A DNA stretch of 64,000 bases from Bacteroidales bacterium (GTDB taxonomy: Bacteria; Bacteroidota; Bacteroidia; Bacteroidales; P3), in NCBI GenBank assembly GCA_017934545.1, contig JAGBJI010000005.1, positions 62,001 to 126,000 of the forward strand, given 5' to 3'. Position numbers and translations under genes: made by a program. The notes beneath the pieces are model-generated. The model was not told the DNA's origin. It made no database searches and was given only the letters and a program-made list of their open reading frames with translations. Shown here one piece after another: positions 16,107 to 24,903 of the stretch; within the stretch, counting starts at the first letter, position 1; each line of letters opens with the position of its first letter.

Positions 16107-17004
16107 AACGGCAAAAAAGATTTTCAAATCATTGCTTCTCACTTCGCTGCTTTCGGTCATAACCACAGGTTCCAAAGCAAAGAACAGTCTGTTGCCCGAA
16201 GCGGAATTTGATGACAACGATACTGACAAGATAAACGAGTTGAAAAGCAAGGTAATCAAAAACGTTATAAAGATAAACCGCAGCGGTGAAGCCGTACCTG
16301 TCAACTCGCACCGTTCGCATTCGTCGCATTCTTCCCACCGTTCGCACTATTCATCAAGCGGAGGACACAGTTCACACTCATCCCACTATTCCAGCTCCCA
16401 TGCTTCGCACTACTCGAGTTCTTCTTCAGGCAGTTCTTCTTCCAAAAGCACGTCTTCAACCGCCAACGGACTGTATTCCGCTCCGAAAACAAAAACACCC
16501 GCCGACTATTCGCTGGGTGACAGAAGCATTAGCAACGGAACATTCGGCCAAGACGTCACTTTGCTTGCAGATTTGCTTGTGGAAAAATATTATTTGAGAA
16601 AAGACAAAGTAAGCAAAAAATCGGGCTATGCACAATATAATGCCGATATGTCGCAGGCCGTAAAACATTTTCAGCGTGATGCATCGCTGCCTGTGACCGG
16701 AACGGCGGATAACACCACGGTTCTCACCTTGCAAACGTGGGACAAAATAAAAACAACCGTTGACTTGGGGATAAGGGAAATAAAAGACGGAGTTTTCGGT
16801 TACGATGTTTCGGTGTTGGTTAAACTTCTTTCCGCCGCAGGTTATGCCCCTGAAGCAAGCAAAATTCAATACAAATCGGGCTTCGTTGTCTTTGACAAAG
16901 AAATATCAACAGCCGTTAAAATGTTTCAGGCTTACAACAAACTGAACGTAACGGGTAAAGCGGACACACCTACTTTGAACAAACTTAAAACCTTTCAAAA
17001 ATGA
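16099..17004 (+). CDS. hxsA: HxsA, His-Xaa-Ser repeat protein
   Basis: The presumed substrate of the paired radical SAM enzymes. A signal peptide covers about residues 1-26. Ten His-X-Ser triplets lie between His71 and Ser106 (HRS, HSS, HSS, HRS, HYS, then GG, HSS, HSS, HYS, HAS, HYS), encoded at about 16309-16416, followed by a Ser-rich linker. Two peptidoglycan-binding-type repeats follow, about 135-225 (FGQDVTLLADLL, AVKHFQRDASLPVTGTAD) and 226-301 (FGYDVSVLVKLL, AVKMFQAYNKLNVTGKAD). The expected product is a periplasmic, cell-wall-associated protein with modified His/Ser residues; the modification is unknown to me. Confidence 0.93.
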   Translation: MNKTAKKIFKSLLLTSLLSVITTGSKAKNSLLPEAEFDDNDTDKINELKSKVIKNVIKINRSGEAVPVNSHRSHSSHSSHRSHYSSSGGHSSHSSHYSSSHASHYSSSSSGSSSSKSTSSTANGLYSAPKTKTPADYSLGDRSISNGTFGQDVTLLADLLVEKYYLRKDKVSKKSGYAQYNADMSQAVKHFQRDASLPVTGTADNTTVLTLQTWDKIKTTVDLGIREIKDGVFGYDVSVLVKLLSAAGYAPEASKIQYKSGFVVFDKEISTAVKMFQAYNKLNVTGKADTPTLNKLKTFQK

Positions 17005-17288
17005 CACTGACCGTTGACAAAACCGTTTACGGTGACGCTTGCATATCAAAAACGGTATATTGGTTGAGCGGCAAATATGTTATCAACCGCAAGAACGAGG
17101 GCAATAACGAGATAATAAGCGTTGAAAACGCAAGCGACATGCAGGCTTTCAAAACCGAATTCTTTAAACTTCTGAACGATTACAAACTGCGGGGCATAAT
17201 AGAAGAACAGACCAAGGACATACGCACCGTTCTTTATGCCAAAGCGTTCGGAGAATTTGATTCATTGACACAGGAAGATTTTATATAA
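17001..17288 (+). CDS. hxsD: HxsD, His-Xaa-Ser system protein
   Basis: A 95-residue protein with the diagnostic motif of this family, here FKLLNDYKLRGIIEEQT (LLNDYxLRE-type with Gly for Glu). The N-terminus (VYGDACISKTVYWLSGKY) also fits. The biochemical role is unknown; a peptide-chaperone or recognition function is a reasonable inference because small proteins often serve this way beside radical SAM maturases. It overlaps hxsA by four bases (ATGA) and its stop abuts the hxsB start. Confidence 0.9.
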   Translation: MTLTVDKTVYGDACISKTVYWLSGKYVINRKNEGNNEIISVENASDMQAFKTEFFKLLNDYKLRGIIEEQTKDIRTVLYAKAFGEFDSLTQEDFI

Positions 17289-18689
17289 ATGAAACGCTAC
17301 CGTTTGCTTCCGTTTTGCTTTACCGCCGTTGCGGACAAAGAAATTCTGACCAACGAACTGGGCGACATGATTGCCGCTCCGCTCGGAACGGTGCAGGCAA
17401 TTGTCAACCGCAAACTGCAAGACGGGGAACTGTACAAATCTTTGGTTGCAAACTTTTTTATTTCCGAACAACTCTTACCGCCGTTGATTGACGTGTATGC
17501 TTCACGGTTGAGAATGAAAAAACGTTTTTTGGACGACCGCACCTCGCTTCATATCTTTGTTTTGACATTGCGGTGCAACCAAAACTGCATATATTGCCAA
17601 GCATCAAGCCGTGAAGAACACTCAAAGCATTGTTCCATGACCTTTGAAGCGATGGAAAATTCCGTCAATCTTATGTTCCGCTCCCCGTCCGAACACTTGA
17701 CAATGGAGTTTCAGGGCGGAGAACCGAGTTTGGAATACGGCTTGATAAAATTCGGAATAGAAAAAGCCGAACAAATCAACCAAACGGAAAACCGCAAAAT
17801 TACTTACGTGCTTTGTACCAACTGCAGAAATCTTTCCGATGAGGTGTTGGATTTGTGCAGAACATACAATGTGCTTATCTCAACGTCGTTGGACGGCCCT
17901 GCGTTTTTGCATAACGCCAACAGAGGCAAAACCGACAGTTACCAAAAAACCATTGCAGGCATAGAAAAAGCCCGCACGGTGTTGGGACATGAGCGTGTGT
18001 CGGCATTGATGACCACTTCCCAAGCGGCATTGGATTATCCCAAAGAAATAGTTGACGAATATGTCAAAAACAAATTCAGCGGTATTTTCCTCCGTGCGTT
18101 GAACCCTTACGGTCTTGCCATGCAAAACAACGATTGGGACGGATATACCGAAAGGTTTATAAGTTTTTACAAACAGGCATTGGACTATATAATACAGTTG
18201 AACCTCAACGGAACATTTTTCCGTGAGGAATATGCCTGCATAATTTTACGCAAAATGCTCACCCCTTACTCAACGGGATTCGTTGATTTGCAATCCCCTG
18301 CGGGTATTGTCAACTCCGTACTCGTGTACAACTACGACGGCAAAGTATATGCCTCGGACGAATCAAGGATGTTGGCACAAAACAACGACTATACTTTTGC
18401 TTTGGGCAAGGCTTCGGACAGATACGAAGACATTGTCTGCGGAAAAAAAGTGTTGGAATTGGGCAAAATATGGGCTAACGAAGTATTGGCAGGTTGTTCG
18501 GATTGTGCTTTTAAGGTGTATTGCGGTGCAGACCCGGTAAGAAACCATTCAACGCAAGGTGATATGTACGGATTCCGTCCCGATTCGCAGGTATGCCGAA
18601 AAAACAAAGCCATAATTGAATACCTTATTTATCTGATTACGCAAAAAGGCAACGGGGTTTTGAGCGTATTTAAAAGTTGGTTAAGATGA
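17289..18689 (+). CDS. hxsB: HxsB, radical SAM maturase with SPASM-like domain
   Basis: Radical SAM enzyme of the HXS system. An N-terminal segment of about 85 residues precedes the barrel. The [4Fe-4S] cluster motif is LRCNQNCIYC (Cys96, Cys100, Cys103), followed by the glycine-rich SAM-binding motif MEFQGGEPSLE. A C-terminal Cys-rich region (CSDCAFKVYCGADP and VCRKN) forms a SPASM-type auxiliary cluster domain typical of peptide-modifying enzymes. At 466 residues it has the expected length. It starts immediately after the hxsD stop and overlaps hxsC by four bases, so the two enzymes are probably made in equal amounts. Confidence 0.92.
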   Translation: MKRYRLLPFCFTAVADKEILTNELGDMIAAPLGTVQAIVNRKLQDGELYKSLVANFFISEQLLPPLIDVYASRLRMKKRFLDDRTSLHIFVLTLRCNQNCIYCQASSREEHSKHCSMTFEAMENSVNLMFRSPSEHLTMEFQGGEPSLEYGLIKFGIEKAEQINQTENRKITYVLCTNCRNLSDEVLDLCRTYNVLISTSLDGPAFLHNANRGKTDSYQKTIAGIEKARTVLGHERVSALMTTSQAALDYPKEIVDEYVKNKFSGIFLRALNPYGLAMQNNDWDGYTERFISFYKQALDYIIQLNLNGTFFREEYACIILRKMLTPYSTGFVDLQSPAGIVNSVLVYNYDGKVYASDESRMLAQNNDYTFALGKASDRYEDIVCGKKVLELGKIWANEVLAGCSDCAFKVYCGADPVRNHSTQGDMYGFRPDSQVCRKNKAIIEYLIYLITQKGNGVLSVFKSWLR

Positions 18690-19621
18690 AACAAACACTG
18701 AAAACAGATTCCGACAGCAATATATTGTTTGTCACAAACCGTTGTAACAACCGTTGCCTCATGTGCTGCCAACCGCCCAAAGACAGTTGTGACACGGATT
18801 ATTTCTTTAAAAAGAACATTGACCTTGTGGCTTCGGCACCCAAGGATGTGAAAACGGTGTGCATAACGGGCGGCGAGCCGACGCTTGAGGCTGACAGACT
18901 GATAGAACTTGTGGACTTTGTACACCGGACTTTGCCTGATACACAGATACATATACTGTCCAACGGACGCAATTTCGCAAACCCTGACTTGGCACGTCAG
19001 TTAAAACTTGCAGCAGGGGACCATGTGCTTGTGGGCGTTGCGTTGCACTCCGACTATTGCGGTGACCACGATTTGATTGCAGGACAAAAAGACGCATTCA
19101 ATCAAACCGTCACGGGTCTGTACAATTTGGCGGACAATGACATCGCAACGGAACTGCGTGTGGTTATAAACAAACTCAACTATACGAGGCTTGAACATAT
19201 GTCGGAGTTTATCTTCAAAAACCTTTACTTCGTTGCATGGACGGCTTTCATGGCTATGGAGTATACGGGGTGGGCGGTAAAAAACCGCAATATGATTTGG
19301 GCAGAACCCGTTGACTATATGCCCTATTTGTGCAGGGCGGTAAAAAATTTAAGTCAAAACTGCATGGAAGTTTTTATTTACAATATACCGCTTTGTCTTA
19401 TTCCCGACGCTATGCGTCACTATGCCGTAAGGAGCATATCCGATTGGAAAGTGGTATATGCCGACACCTGTCTTGCATGTTCGGCAAAAGATTTGTGCTG
19501 CGGGCTGTTCGGCACTTCAAAACGGCGGTTTGAAGGATTGAAACCTATAAACGCCGTTGCCGATTCAGAATTCACTTCGGAAAAAACCCCCTTTTTTGAC
19601 CCGAAAAACCCCCTTTTTTGA
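18686..19621 (+). CDS. hxsC: HxsC, paired radical SAM maturase
   Basis: The second radical SAM protein of the system, 311 residues. The cluster motif is TNRCNNRCLMCCQPP (Cys20, Cys24, Cys27) and ITGGEPTLE is the SAM-binding motif. A C-terminal Cys group (TCLACSAKDLCCG) may hold an auxiliary cluster. The ATG at 18686 overlaps the hxsB stop (ATGA); a TTG at 18677 would add three residues. Oddly, the last 13 or so codons (EKTPFFDPKNPLF) lie inside a brick-built repeat element, so the native C-terminus has probably been replaced by repeat-derived residues. Confidence 0.92.
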   Translation: MKQTLKTDSDSNILFVTNRCNNRCLMCCQPPKDSCDTDYFFKKNIDLVASAPKDVKTVCITGGEPTLEADRLIELVDFVHRTLPDTQIHILSNGRNFANPDLARQLKLAAGDHVLVGVALHSDYCGDHDLIAGQKDAFNQTVTGLYNLADNDIATELRVVINKLNYTRLEHMSEFIFKNLYFVAWTAFMAMEYTGWAVKNRNMIWAEPVDYMPYLCRAVKNLSQNCMEVFIYNIPLCLIPDAMRHYAVRSISDWKVVYADTCLACSAKDLCCGLFGTSKRRFEGLKPINAVADSEFTSEKTPFFDPKNPLF

Positions 19622-19670
19622 GTGAAAAAACCCCCTTTTTTTGACAACGGAATGCGAAGAGGCAAAAACC
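19557..19670. repeat. Brick-built element, CCCCC core, overlapping the 3' end of hxsC
   Basis: Three inner units with cores CCCCC at 19587-19591, 19609-19613 and 19631-19635, exactly 22 bp apart, each between A5-6 and T6-7. The left arm begins TTGCCGATTCAG, the right arm ends GCGAAGAGGCAAAAACC, matching the arms of the 48.4-kb copy. The hxsC stop (19619-19621) is inside the element. It separates hxsC from the following gene by 149 bases. Confidence 0.85.
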
Positions 19671-19770
19671 AAATCACAAAACAAAAAAACAGAATGTGAA
19701 AACACAAAATATATTACGCCAAAAATAAAATCAAATATTGACAACAACCGTATAATCAGCAAATTCAGTT

Positions 19771-20916
19771 ATGAAAATACATATAAACAAATCCGACGCA
19801 TTCGCTGTGCCTGACAGTATATCCGAACATTTTGATTTTTTCACCCGCAGTTTGCCGCACAGAGCCGACGTATGTCTGTCAAAACAAGGAGAATATTCCG
19901 TGTTGGTTGACTATTCGGCCGATTCCGAATGGGAACTTGCCGCCAAAAGAAGCCCCCAATACAAGACTACGGTGATGAATGTTTCTTACAAAATGGCGGA
20001 TGCGTTCAACAAATGCAACGACGCCTTTGCCACTCTTTATCTGCAAACCGACAAACCCAAAACGACGACTGGTATAAAAAACAAACTGAACCGTCTTATG
20101 CCCGAAAAATATACATGGGAAAAGTTTTCATTGAACCCGCCCGACAAAGCCGAACTGCAAAAGGATTTGCAGCGGGATGCCGAAGCGGAATTTTTCTCCT
20201 TTTGGAAGAGCAACAAAAAGGCAAAACTCCGATTCATAAACGACAACTTGGACAGTGAATACAACAAAAGGTTGCAGTTTTTCAACCAAGCGGCATCATA
20301 CCATCAGGCAATTCAGAGTTATTTGGCGTCAAAGGCCGACGAACAATATTTAAAAGAATACCAAGCAAAAAAGAAAGCCTTGGAAGACGAACTTTACGGA
20401 CAGGAAGATTTGGTAAACAAAAGGTTGGAGGAATTGAAAGACAAATGTCTTTTGCCTTATGCAGCGGATTTGGACTGTATGTATGACAAAGACTGCGGTG
20501 TTTTGCAATGTACGGTGTCAATACCCGAAAACTTGGGCATTCCTGCGGCAAAAGCCTCCTTGCTTTCGTCGGGCAAAATCAGCATAAAGCCCAAAACAAA
20601 GAAAGAAACGGAAGCCGACTGTACAAATACTCTCATCGGACTATCGTACTATCTGGCAGGACATTTGTTCAACATTGCTTTCAATATCAACACTGTAAGT
20701 ATTACACTTGTAAGCGGCCATTCGGCTTATTATTGGGTTGAATTCAACAGAAAACAGTTCGCATCCCTGTCGTTTAAAGAAGCATCGCCTGCGGACAATC
20801 TGTTGCTTTACCCGCATGTAATTGAAATAAAAAAATCCAATATTGAATTAATGCCCGTTGAAGAGTTGAAAAAACGTGTTGCCAAAGTAAAAGAAACCCA
20901 GCCATCAGGCAATTGA
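19771..20916 (+). CDS. Unrecognised 381-residue protein with a coiled coil, end of the TerY-P/HXS operon
   Basis: I do not recognise this family. It has no signal peptide or membrane segment. Residues about 190-240 are charged and helical (KKKALEDELYGQEDLVNK), likely coiled coil, flanked by mixed alpha/beta regions; Cys residues are scattered without a metal-binding pattern. Same strand as the HXS genes, and base composition resembles theirs, so it is probably read from the same transcript despite the inserted repeat element. It is convergent with the endonuclease gene, seven bases away. A cytoplasmic partner of the system is a guess from position only. Confidence 0.7.
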   Translation: MKIHINKSDAFAVPDSISEHFDFFTRSLPHRADVCLSKQGEYSVLVDYSADSEWELAAKRSPQYKTTVMNVSYKMADAFNKCNDAFATLYLQTDKPKTTTGIKNKLNRLMPEKYTWEKFSLNPPDKAELQKDLQRDAEAEFFSFWKSNKKAKLRFINDNLDSEYNKRLQFFNQAASYHQAIQSYLASKADEQYLKEYQAKKKALEDELYGQEDLVNKRLEELKDKCLLPYAADLDCMYDKDCGVLQCTVSIPENLGIPAAKASLLSSGKISIKPKTKKETEADCTNTLIGLSYYLAGHLFNIAFNINTVSITLVSGHSAYYWVEFNRKQFASLSFKEASPADNLLLYPHVIEIKKSNIELMPVEELKKRVAKVKETQPSGN

Positions 20917-20923
20917 CAACCGT

Positions 20924-21757
20924 TTATTCCCAATCTTTAATATCCGCAGCGTCTTTTACCTGTGCGGCAATCTCTCCGCTCAAAGACGGGAAGAACTTTA
21001 TGCCCGTTATACGCTCGGTTTGGTTTATGGTGTTGACGTAAAAATCTTTTTTACGGTTGCCGTCGGTGTTGCGGCATATGAATCCTATGCCCTTGGGTGT
21101 AGGGTTGAATCTGACAATTACTTTAAAAAATGCTTCGGGGACAACGACTTGGTTTTGTCCGACAGTTTCGTGTTGCTGTCTGAACAGAACGGGACCGCAT
21201 ACAATATATATATCGCCGTATTTTTCCGCCCAACGTCTGCATGCTTTCTCTATTTCGTGCCAATCGCCCGAGTTCAGGTTGGCGTTTTGCGGACATGCGT
21301 TGGTGAACAAAAACGATTCGTACATCGCCTGTGCGTTCCACTTGTTGTCACCTGCGGGACACATATGCCCGCGTGTCCATCCGTTGTTGCGGTAATCACC
21401 GTCGGTTGCACGCGGCAAAGGTACCTGTATGTCTTCATGCCATGCGTTTTTCGGCCTTTTGACTTCCCCCGCAACATGAGCGGCGGTTAAATGCCATGCA
21501 ACCCAATTGGGAATTTTCAAATCCTTGTTATACGAAACTATATAGCCCTTACGGTAAAGAATTTGTTCGGAAACATCCTGCAAAGGCAGCGGTATGTCAA
21601 TGCTGTCGGTTGCATTATCCTGAACTTCTTGCGTGTCCTGCCTTACCGAATGAACATTTTCAACGGTACTTTCACTTAACACTCTGCCCTTAAGCCCCAA
21701 TGCCGCCGTTATTGCAACAAAGAGCAAAAATATGACCGATATTACATATTTTTTCAT
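20924..21757 (-). CDS. Exported DNA/RNA non-specific endonuclease
   Basis: A beta-beta-alpha-metal (NUC1/Serratia-type) nuclease of 277 residues. An N-terminal membrane anchor or signal (MKKYVISVIFLLFVAITAALG) indicates a periplasmic or membrane-tethered enzyme. The active site is WTRGHMCPAGDNKW, a TRGH variant of the DRGH motif, with the metal-binding Asn in FLFTNACPQNANLN. It can cleave single- and double-stranded nucleic acid, so nutrient scavenging or defence are both possible. It follows the RNase III gene by 28 bases on the same strand. Confidence 0.9.
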   Translation of the reverse strand: MKKYVISVIFLLFVAITAALGLKGRVLSESTVENVHSVRQDTQEVQDNATDSIDIPLPLQDVSEQILYRKGYIVSYNKDLKIPNWVAWHLTAAHVAGEVKRPKNAWHEDIQVPLPRATDGDYRNNGWTRGHMCPAGDNKWNAQAMYESFLFTNACPQNANLNSGDWHEIEKACRRWAEKYGDIYIVCGPVLFRQQHETVGQNQVVVPEAFFKVIVRFNPTPKGIGFICRNTDGNRKKDFYVNTINQTERITGIKFFPSLSGEIAAQVKDAADIKDWE

Positions 21758-21785
21758 GGCATTTTGTTTTTAACCGACCGTCAGT

Positions 21786-22526
21786 TTAATTGTCACCGTT
21801 TATAATTCCGCTTGATACCAACCGCTTGTAAGTCTTCTCACTTGCCGATTGCTCGGCCGCTTTTATGGAAAAATCCACCGCCGTTTCCTGCGGAAAGGAG
21901 TCAATGTAGATTTGGATTTTATATTGTTTGCGTTTGTTTTCTTCTTTTATGTCCGCCACTTGATAAGAAATGCGGTGGCGGGTTTTTTGTCCCCAATCTA
22001 TGATTTTACTTTTGTAATTCCATTCCTTTGTTTCCATATCCGAAACATTCATATACGCCGTCAAAATACGGTTAATGACTATTTTATAAGTAAAATCGTA
22101 GCCTTTGTCCAAATACATTGCACCCGTAAGGGCTTCAAATGCGTCACCGCTCATGGACAAATAGCCTCCTCCCCGTCCGTGTGTATATTCTATCAACTGG
22201 GAAAGACCTATCTTTTTAGATAAAGCGTTAAGGGAACTCCGGCTTACAATCTTCGAACGCATTTCGGTCAGAAATCCTTCGCCTTGATACGGATATTTTT
22301 TGAACAGATAATCCCCTACAATCGTACTCAACACCGTATCGCCCAAATATTCCAACCGTTCGTTGTTTATTTTGTTACCTCTGCTGTCTTTATGCGTCTT
22401 TGACTTATGAATAAGTGCCGTCTTATACAAAAGAATATTCCCAGGTTTGACCCCAAGAATATTCTTAAGAAATTTTAATAATTCTTTATCTTGTCCTGTT
22501 TTTCTTCTTTTAAAGAAAAAGAACAT
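21786..22526 (-). CDS. rnc: Ribonuclease III
   Basis: Double-strand-specific RNase for rRNA and mRNA processing, 246 residues. The catalytic signature is NERLEYLGDTVLS, with GDAFEALTGAMYLDKGY carrying the second Glu/Asp set. The C-terminal double-stranded RNA binding domain covers about residues 170-240 (QVADIKEENKRKQYKIQIY, IKAAEQSASEKTYKRLV). It starts one base after the fabF stop, in the common Bacteroidota order acpP-fabF-rnc. Confidence 0.94.
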   Translation of the reverse strand: MFFFFKRRKTGQDKELLKFLKNILGVKPGNILLYKTALIHKSKTHKDSRGNKINNERLEYLGDTVLSTIVGDYLFKKYPYQGEGFLTEMRSKIVSRSSLNALSKKIGLSQLIEYTHGRGGGYLSMSGDAFEALTGAMYLDKGYDFTYKIVINRILTAYMNVSDMETKEWNYKSKIIDWGQKTRHRISYQVADIKEENKRKQYKIQIYIDSFPQETAVDFSIKAAEQSASEKTYKRLVSSGIINGDN

Positions 22527-22527
22527 A

Positions 22528-23778
22528 TTATTCCGTTATTTTTTTGAACGCCAATGATGCGTTGTGGCCTCCGAAACCGAAAGTATTGCTGATTGCCGCC
22601 TTAATTTCTCTCTTCTGTGCTTTATTGAATGTATAATTCAACGCAGGCAGATTCTCATCATCTGTGAAATGATTGATGGTCGGAGGAACTATTCCGTTAT
22701 AAACAGCCAATGTTGTAGCCACTGCTTCTATTGCACCTGCCGCTCCGAGCAAATGTCCCGTCATTGACTTCGTACTATTTATATTAATGTTTTTGGCATG
22801 TTCCCCGAATAAATTAACGATAGCTTTTATTTCGGCAATATCTCCTAACGGTGTGGATGTACCGTGTGTATTGATGTGGTCAATGTCTTCCAATTTCAAT
22901 CCGGCTTCTTCAACTGCAAGCTTCATTGCCCTCATTGCACCCAAACCTTCTGGATGCGGAGCCGTCATATGATAAGCGTCAGCCGTAAGACCCGTTCCTG
23001 CAAGTTCGGCATATATCTTTGCCCCTCTTGCTTTGGCATGTTCGTACTCTTCCAATATCAATGCACCGGCACCTTCTCCCAATACAAATCCGTCCCTGTC
23101 CTTATCAAACGGACGCGATGCGGTTGCAGGGTCATCGTTTCTTTGGCTTATCGCTTTCATTGAAGAAAAGCCGCCCAAACCTGCATGTGTTACGGCTGCT
23201 TCACTGCCTCCTGAAATCATTATTTTGGCTTTTCCCAACCGTATATACATAAACGATTCTGCCAAAGCGTGTGCAGAAGAAGCACAAGCACTCACCGTAC
23301 AAAAATTAGGTCCGCGGAAACCGTATTTCATTGATATATGACCGGCACAAATATCAGCAATCATCTTAGGAATAAAGAAAGGAGAAAACCGCAAAGTGCC
23401 GTCGCCTTTCACGTAATCCGTAATTTCATCTTCAAATGTCTGAATTCCGCCGATACCTGACGCCCAAATAACACCTGCAAAGTCCTTATCAATCTTTTCA
23501 AGGTCTAATCCGCTGTCTTGCATTGCCTGTTCGGCTGCAACAATTCCGTATTGGGAAAATCTGTCGTACTTACGGATTTCTTTTCTGTCGAAAAAATCTT
23601 CCCCTTTGAAGTTTTTAACTTCGCAGGCAAAGGTTGTCTTTGCATTAGTTGCGTCAAAATGAGTAATAGGTGCGGCACCGCTTACACCATTAACCAATCC
23701 CTGCCAATATTGGTCAGTGTTATTGCCTATTGGTGTAAGAGCACCTAAACCAGTGATTACAACACGCTTCATTTCCAT
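22528..23778 (-). CDS. fabF: 3-oxoacyl-[acyl-carrier-protein] synthase II
   Basis: Condensing enzyme of type II fatty acid elongation. The Cys-His-His triad is visible in VSACASSAHAL, NTHGTSTPLGD and SMTGHLLGAAGA. At 416 residues it is of family length, and the N-terminus KRVVITGLGALTPIG is characteristic. The start may be either Met1 or Met3 (23778 or 23772). It lies 23 bases after acpP and one base before rnc, forming an operon. Confidence 0.97.
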   Translation of the reverse strand: MEMKRVVITGLGALTPIGNNTDQYWQGLVNGVSGAAPITHFDATNAKTTFACEVKNFKGEDFFDRKEIRKYDRFSQYGIVAAEQAMQDSGLDLEKIDKDFAGVIWASGIGGIQTFEDEITDYVKGDGTLRFSPFFIPKMIADICAGHISMKYGFRGPNFCTVSACASSAHALAESFMYIRLGKAKIMISGGSEAAVTHAGLGGFSSMKAISQRNDDPATASRPFDKDRDGFVLGEGAGALILEEYEHAKARGAKIYAELAGTGLTADAYHMTAPHPEGLGAMRAMKLAVEEAGLKLEDIDHINTHGTSTPLGDIAEIKAIVNLFGEHAKNININSTKSMTGHLLGAAGAIEAVATTLAVYNGIVPPTINHFTDDENLPALNYTFNKAQKREIKAAISNTFGFGGHNASLAFKKITE

Positions 23779-23801
23779 AACAAAAATGAAATGTTTCTAA
23801 T

Positions 23802-24038
23802 TTATTTTGCAGCGTTTTCTATATAAGTGATAGCATCACCTACTGTTGCAATCTTCTGAGCATCGTCATCCGGAATTGAAATATTGAATTCTTTTTCAAG
23901 TTCCATTATCAATTCAACTGTATCCAATGAATCTGCACCCAAATCGCTTGTGAAATTAGCTTCAGGGGTAACTTGACTTTCTTCAACTCCTAACTTATCT
24001 ACAACGATAGCTATTACTTTCTTTGCAATTTCTGACAT
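23802..24038 (-). CDS. acpP: Acyl carrier protein
   Basis: A 78-residue acidic carrier. The 4'-phosphopantetheine attachment site is Ser37 in [12 protein letters not shown]. It is the first gene of the acpP-fabF-rnc transcript. A weak -7-like sequence CAATTTTGC lies on the minus strand at 24075-24083, one base away from the TAnnTTTGC consensus. The AT-rich region 24084-24300 between the divergent acpP and purN genes holds no feature I can support. Confidence 0.97.
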   Translation of the reverse strand: MSEIAKKVIAIVVDKLGVEESQVTPEANFTSDLGADSLDTVELIMELEKEFNISIPDDDAQKIATVGDAITYIENAAK

Positions 24039-24307
24039 AATTTATAAAATTTTAATTAGTTAAAAATTAGGTTTGCAAAATTGCGACAATTTTTTTAATT
24101 AGACAACAAAAATTTCATAAAATTGCTGTTTTGCAAACATATTCTCTTTATACACAGTCTATTACCTACGGCGTTGTTTTAATGTTTTAGCGTCATTTTT
24201 CTCCCTTTTTCAAGCCAAAAATCAGGTGCTTGGACAATTTTTTTAACGTTTTTAAAAATTTTTATGCGTTTTTTCAGTTATATAAAGATAAAAATTTGTG
24301 AACCGAT

Positions 24308-24889
24308 ATGAAAAAACTTGCATTGTTTGCCTCGGGCAACGGAACTAATGTACAACAGATAACGGAATACTTCGCAGGTAACGACGGCATAATGGTGGAT
24401 TGCGTCATTGTGAACAGAAAGAATATATATGTAATAGAAAGAGCGAAGAATTTGTGTGTAGACTGTTTCTATTTTTCCAAAGAAGATTTTTACCAAACGG
24501 ACAATGTACTGCAACTGTTAAGGTCCCGCGATATAGATTTTATAGTTTTGGCGGGATTTTTGTGGCTTATTCCGCAGAATTTGCTTGATGCTTACAATCA
24601 CAAAATCATAAATATCCATCCTGCGTTGCTGCCTTCTTACGGCGGAAAGGGCATGTACGGCCACCATGTACACGAAGCGGTCATTGCTTCGCACGAAAAA
24701 GAAAGCGGAATCACCATTCACTATGTCAATGAGCATTATGACCGGGGGTCAATTATCTTTCAGGCGAAATGCCAAATAGAAAAAGGCGATTCGGCTGAGG
24801 ATTTGGCAGCCAAGATTCACAATTTGGAGAAAAAGTATTACCCTAAAATCATTGAGCAAGTCGTGTTGCACGACTCTATAAACGGTTAA
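24308..24889 (+). CDS. purN: Phosphoribosylglycinamide formyltransferase
   Basis: Transfers a formyl group from 10-formyl-THF to GAR in purine synthesis. The 193-residue protein has the phosphate loop FASGNGTNVQ, the catalytic Asn-His in NIHPALLPSYGGKGMYG, and the Asp in VNEHYDRGSI. Length is normal. It is followed after 14 bases by guanine deaminase, giving a small purine operon divergent from acpP. Confidence 0.95.
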   Translation: MKKLALFASGNGTNVQQITEYFAGNDGIMVDCVIVNRKNIYVIERAKNLCVDCFYFSKEDFYQTDNVLQLLRSRDIDFIVLAGFLWLIPQNLLDAYNHKIINIHPALLPSYGGKGMYGHHVHEAVIASHEKESGITIHYVNEHYDRGSIIFQAKCQIEKGDSAEDLAAKIHNLEKKYYPKIIEQVVLHDSING

Positions 24890-24903
24890 ACGCAAACAAT
24901 CAT

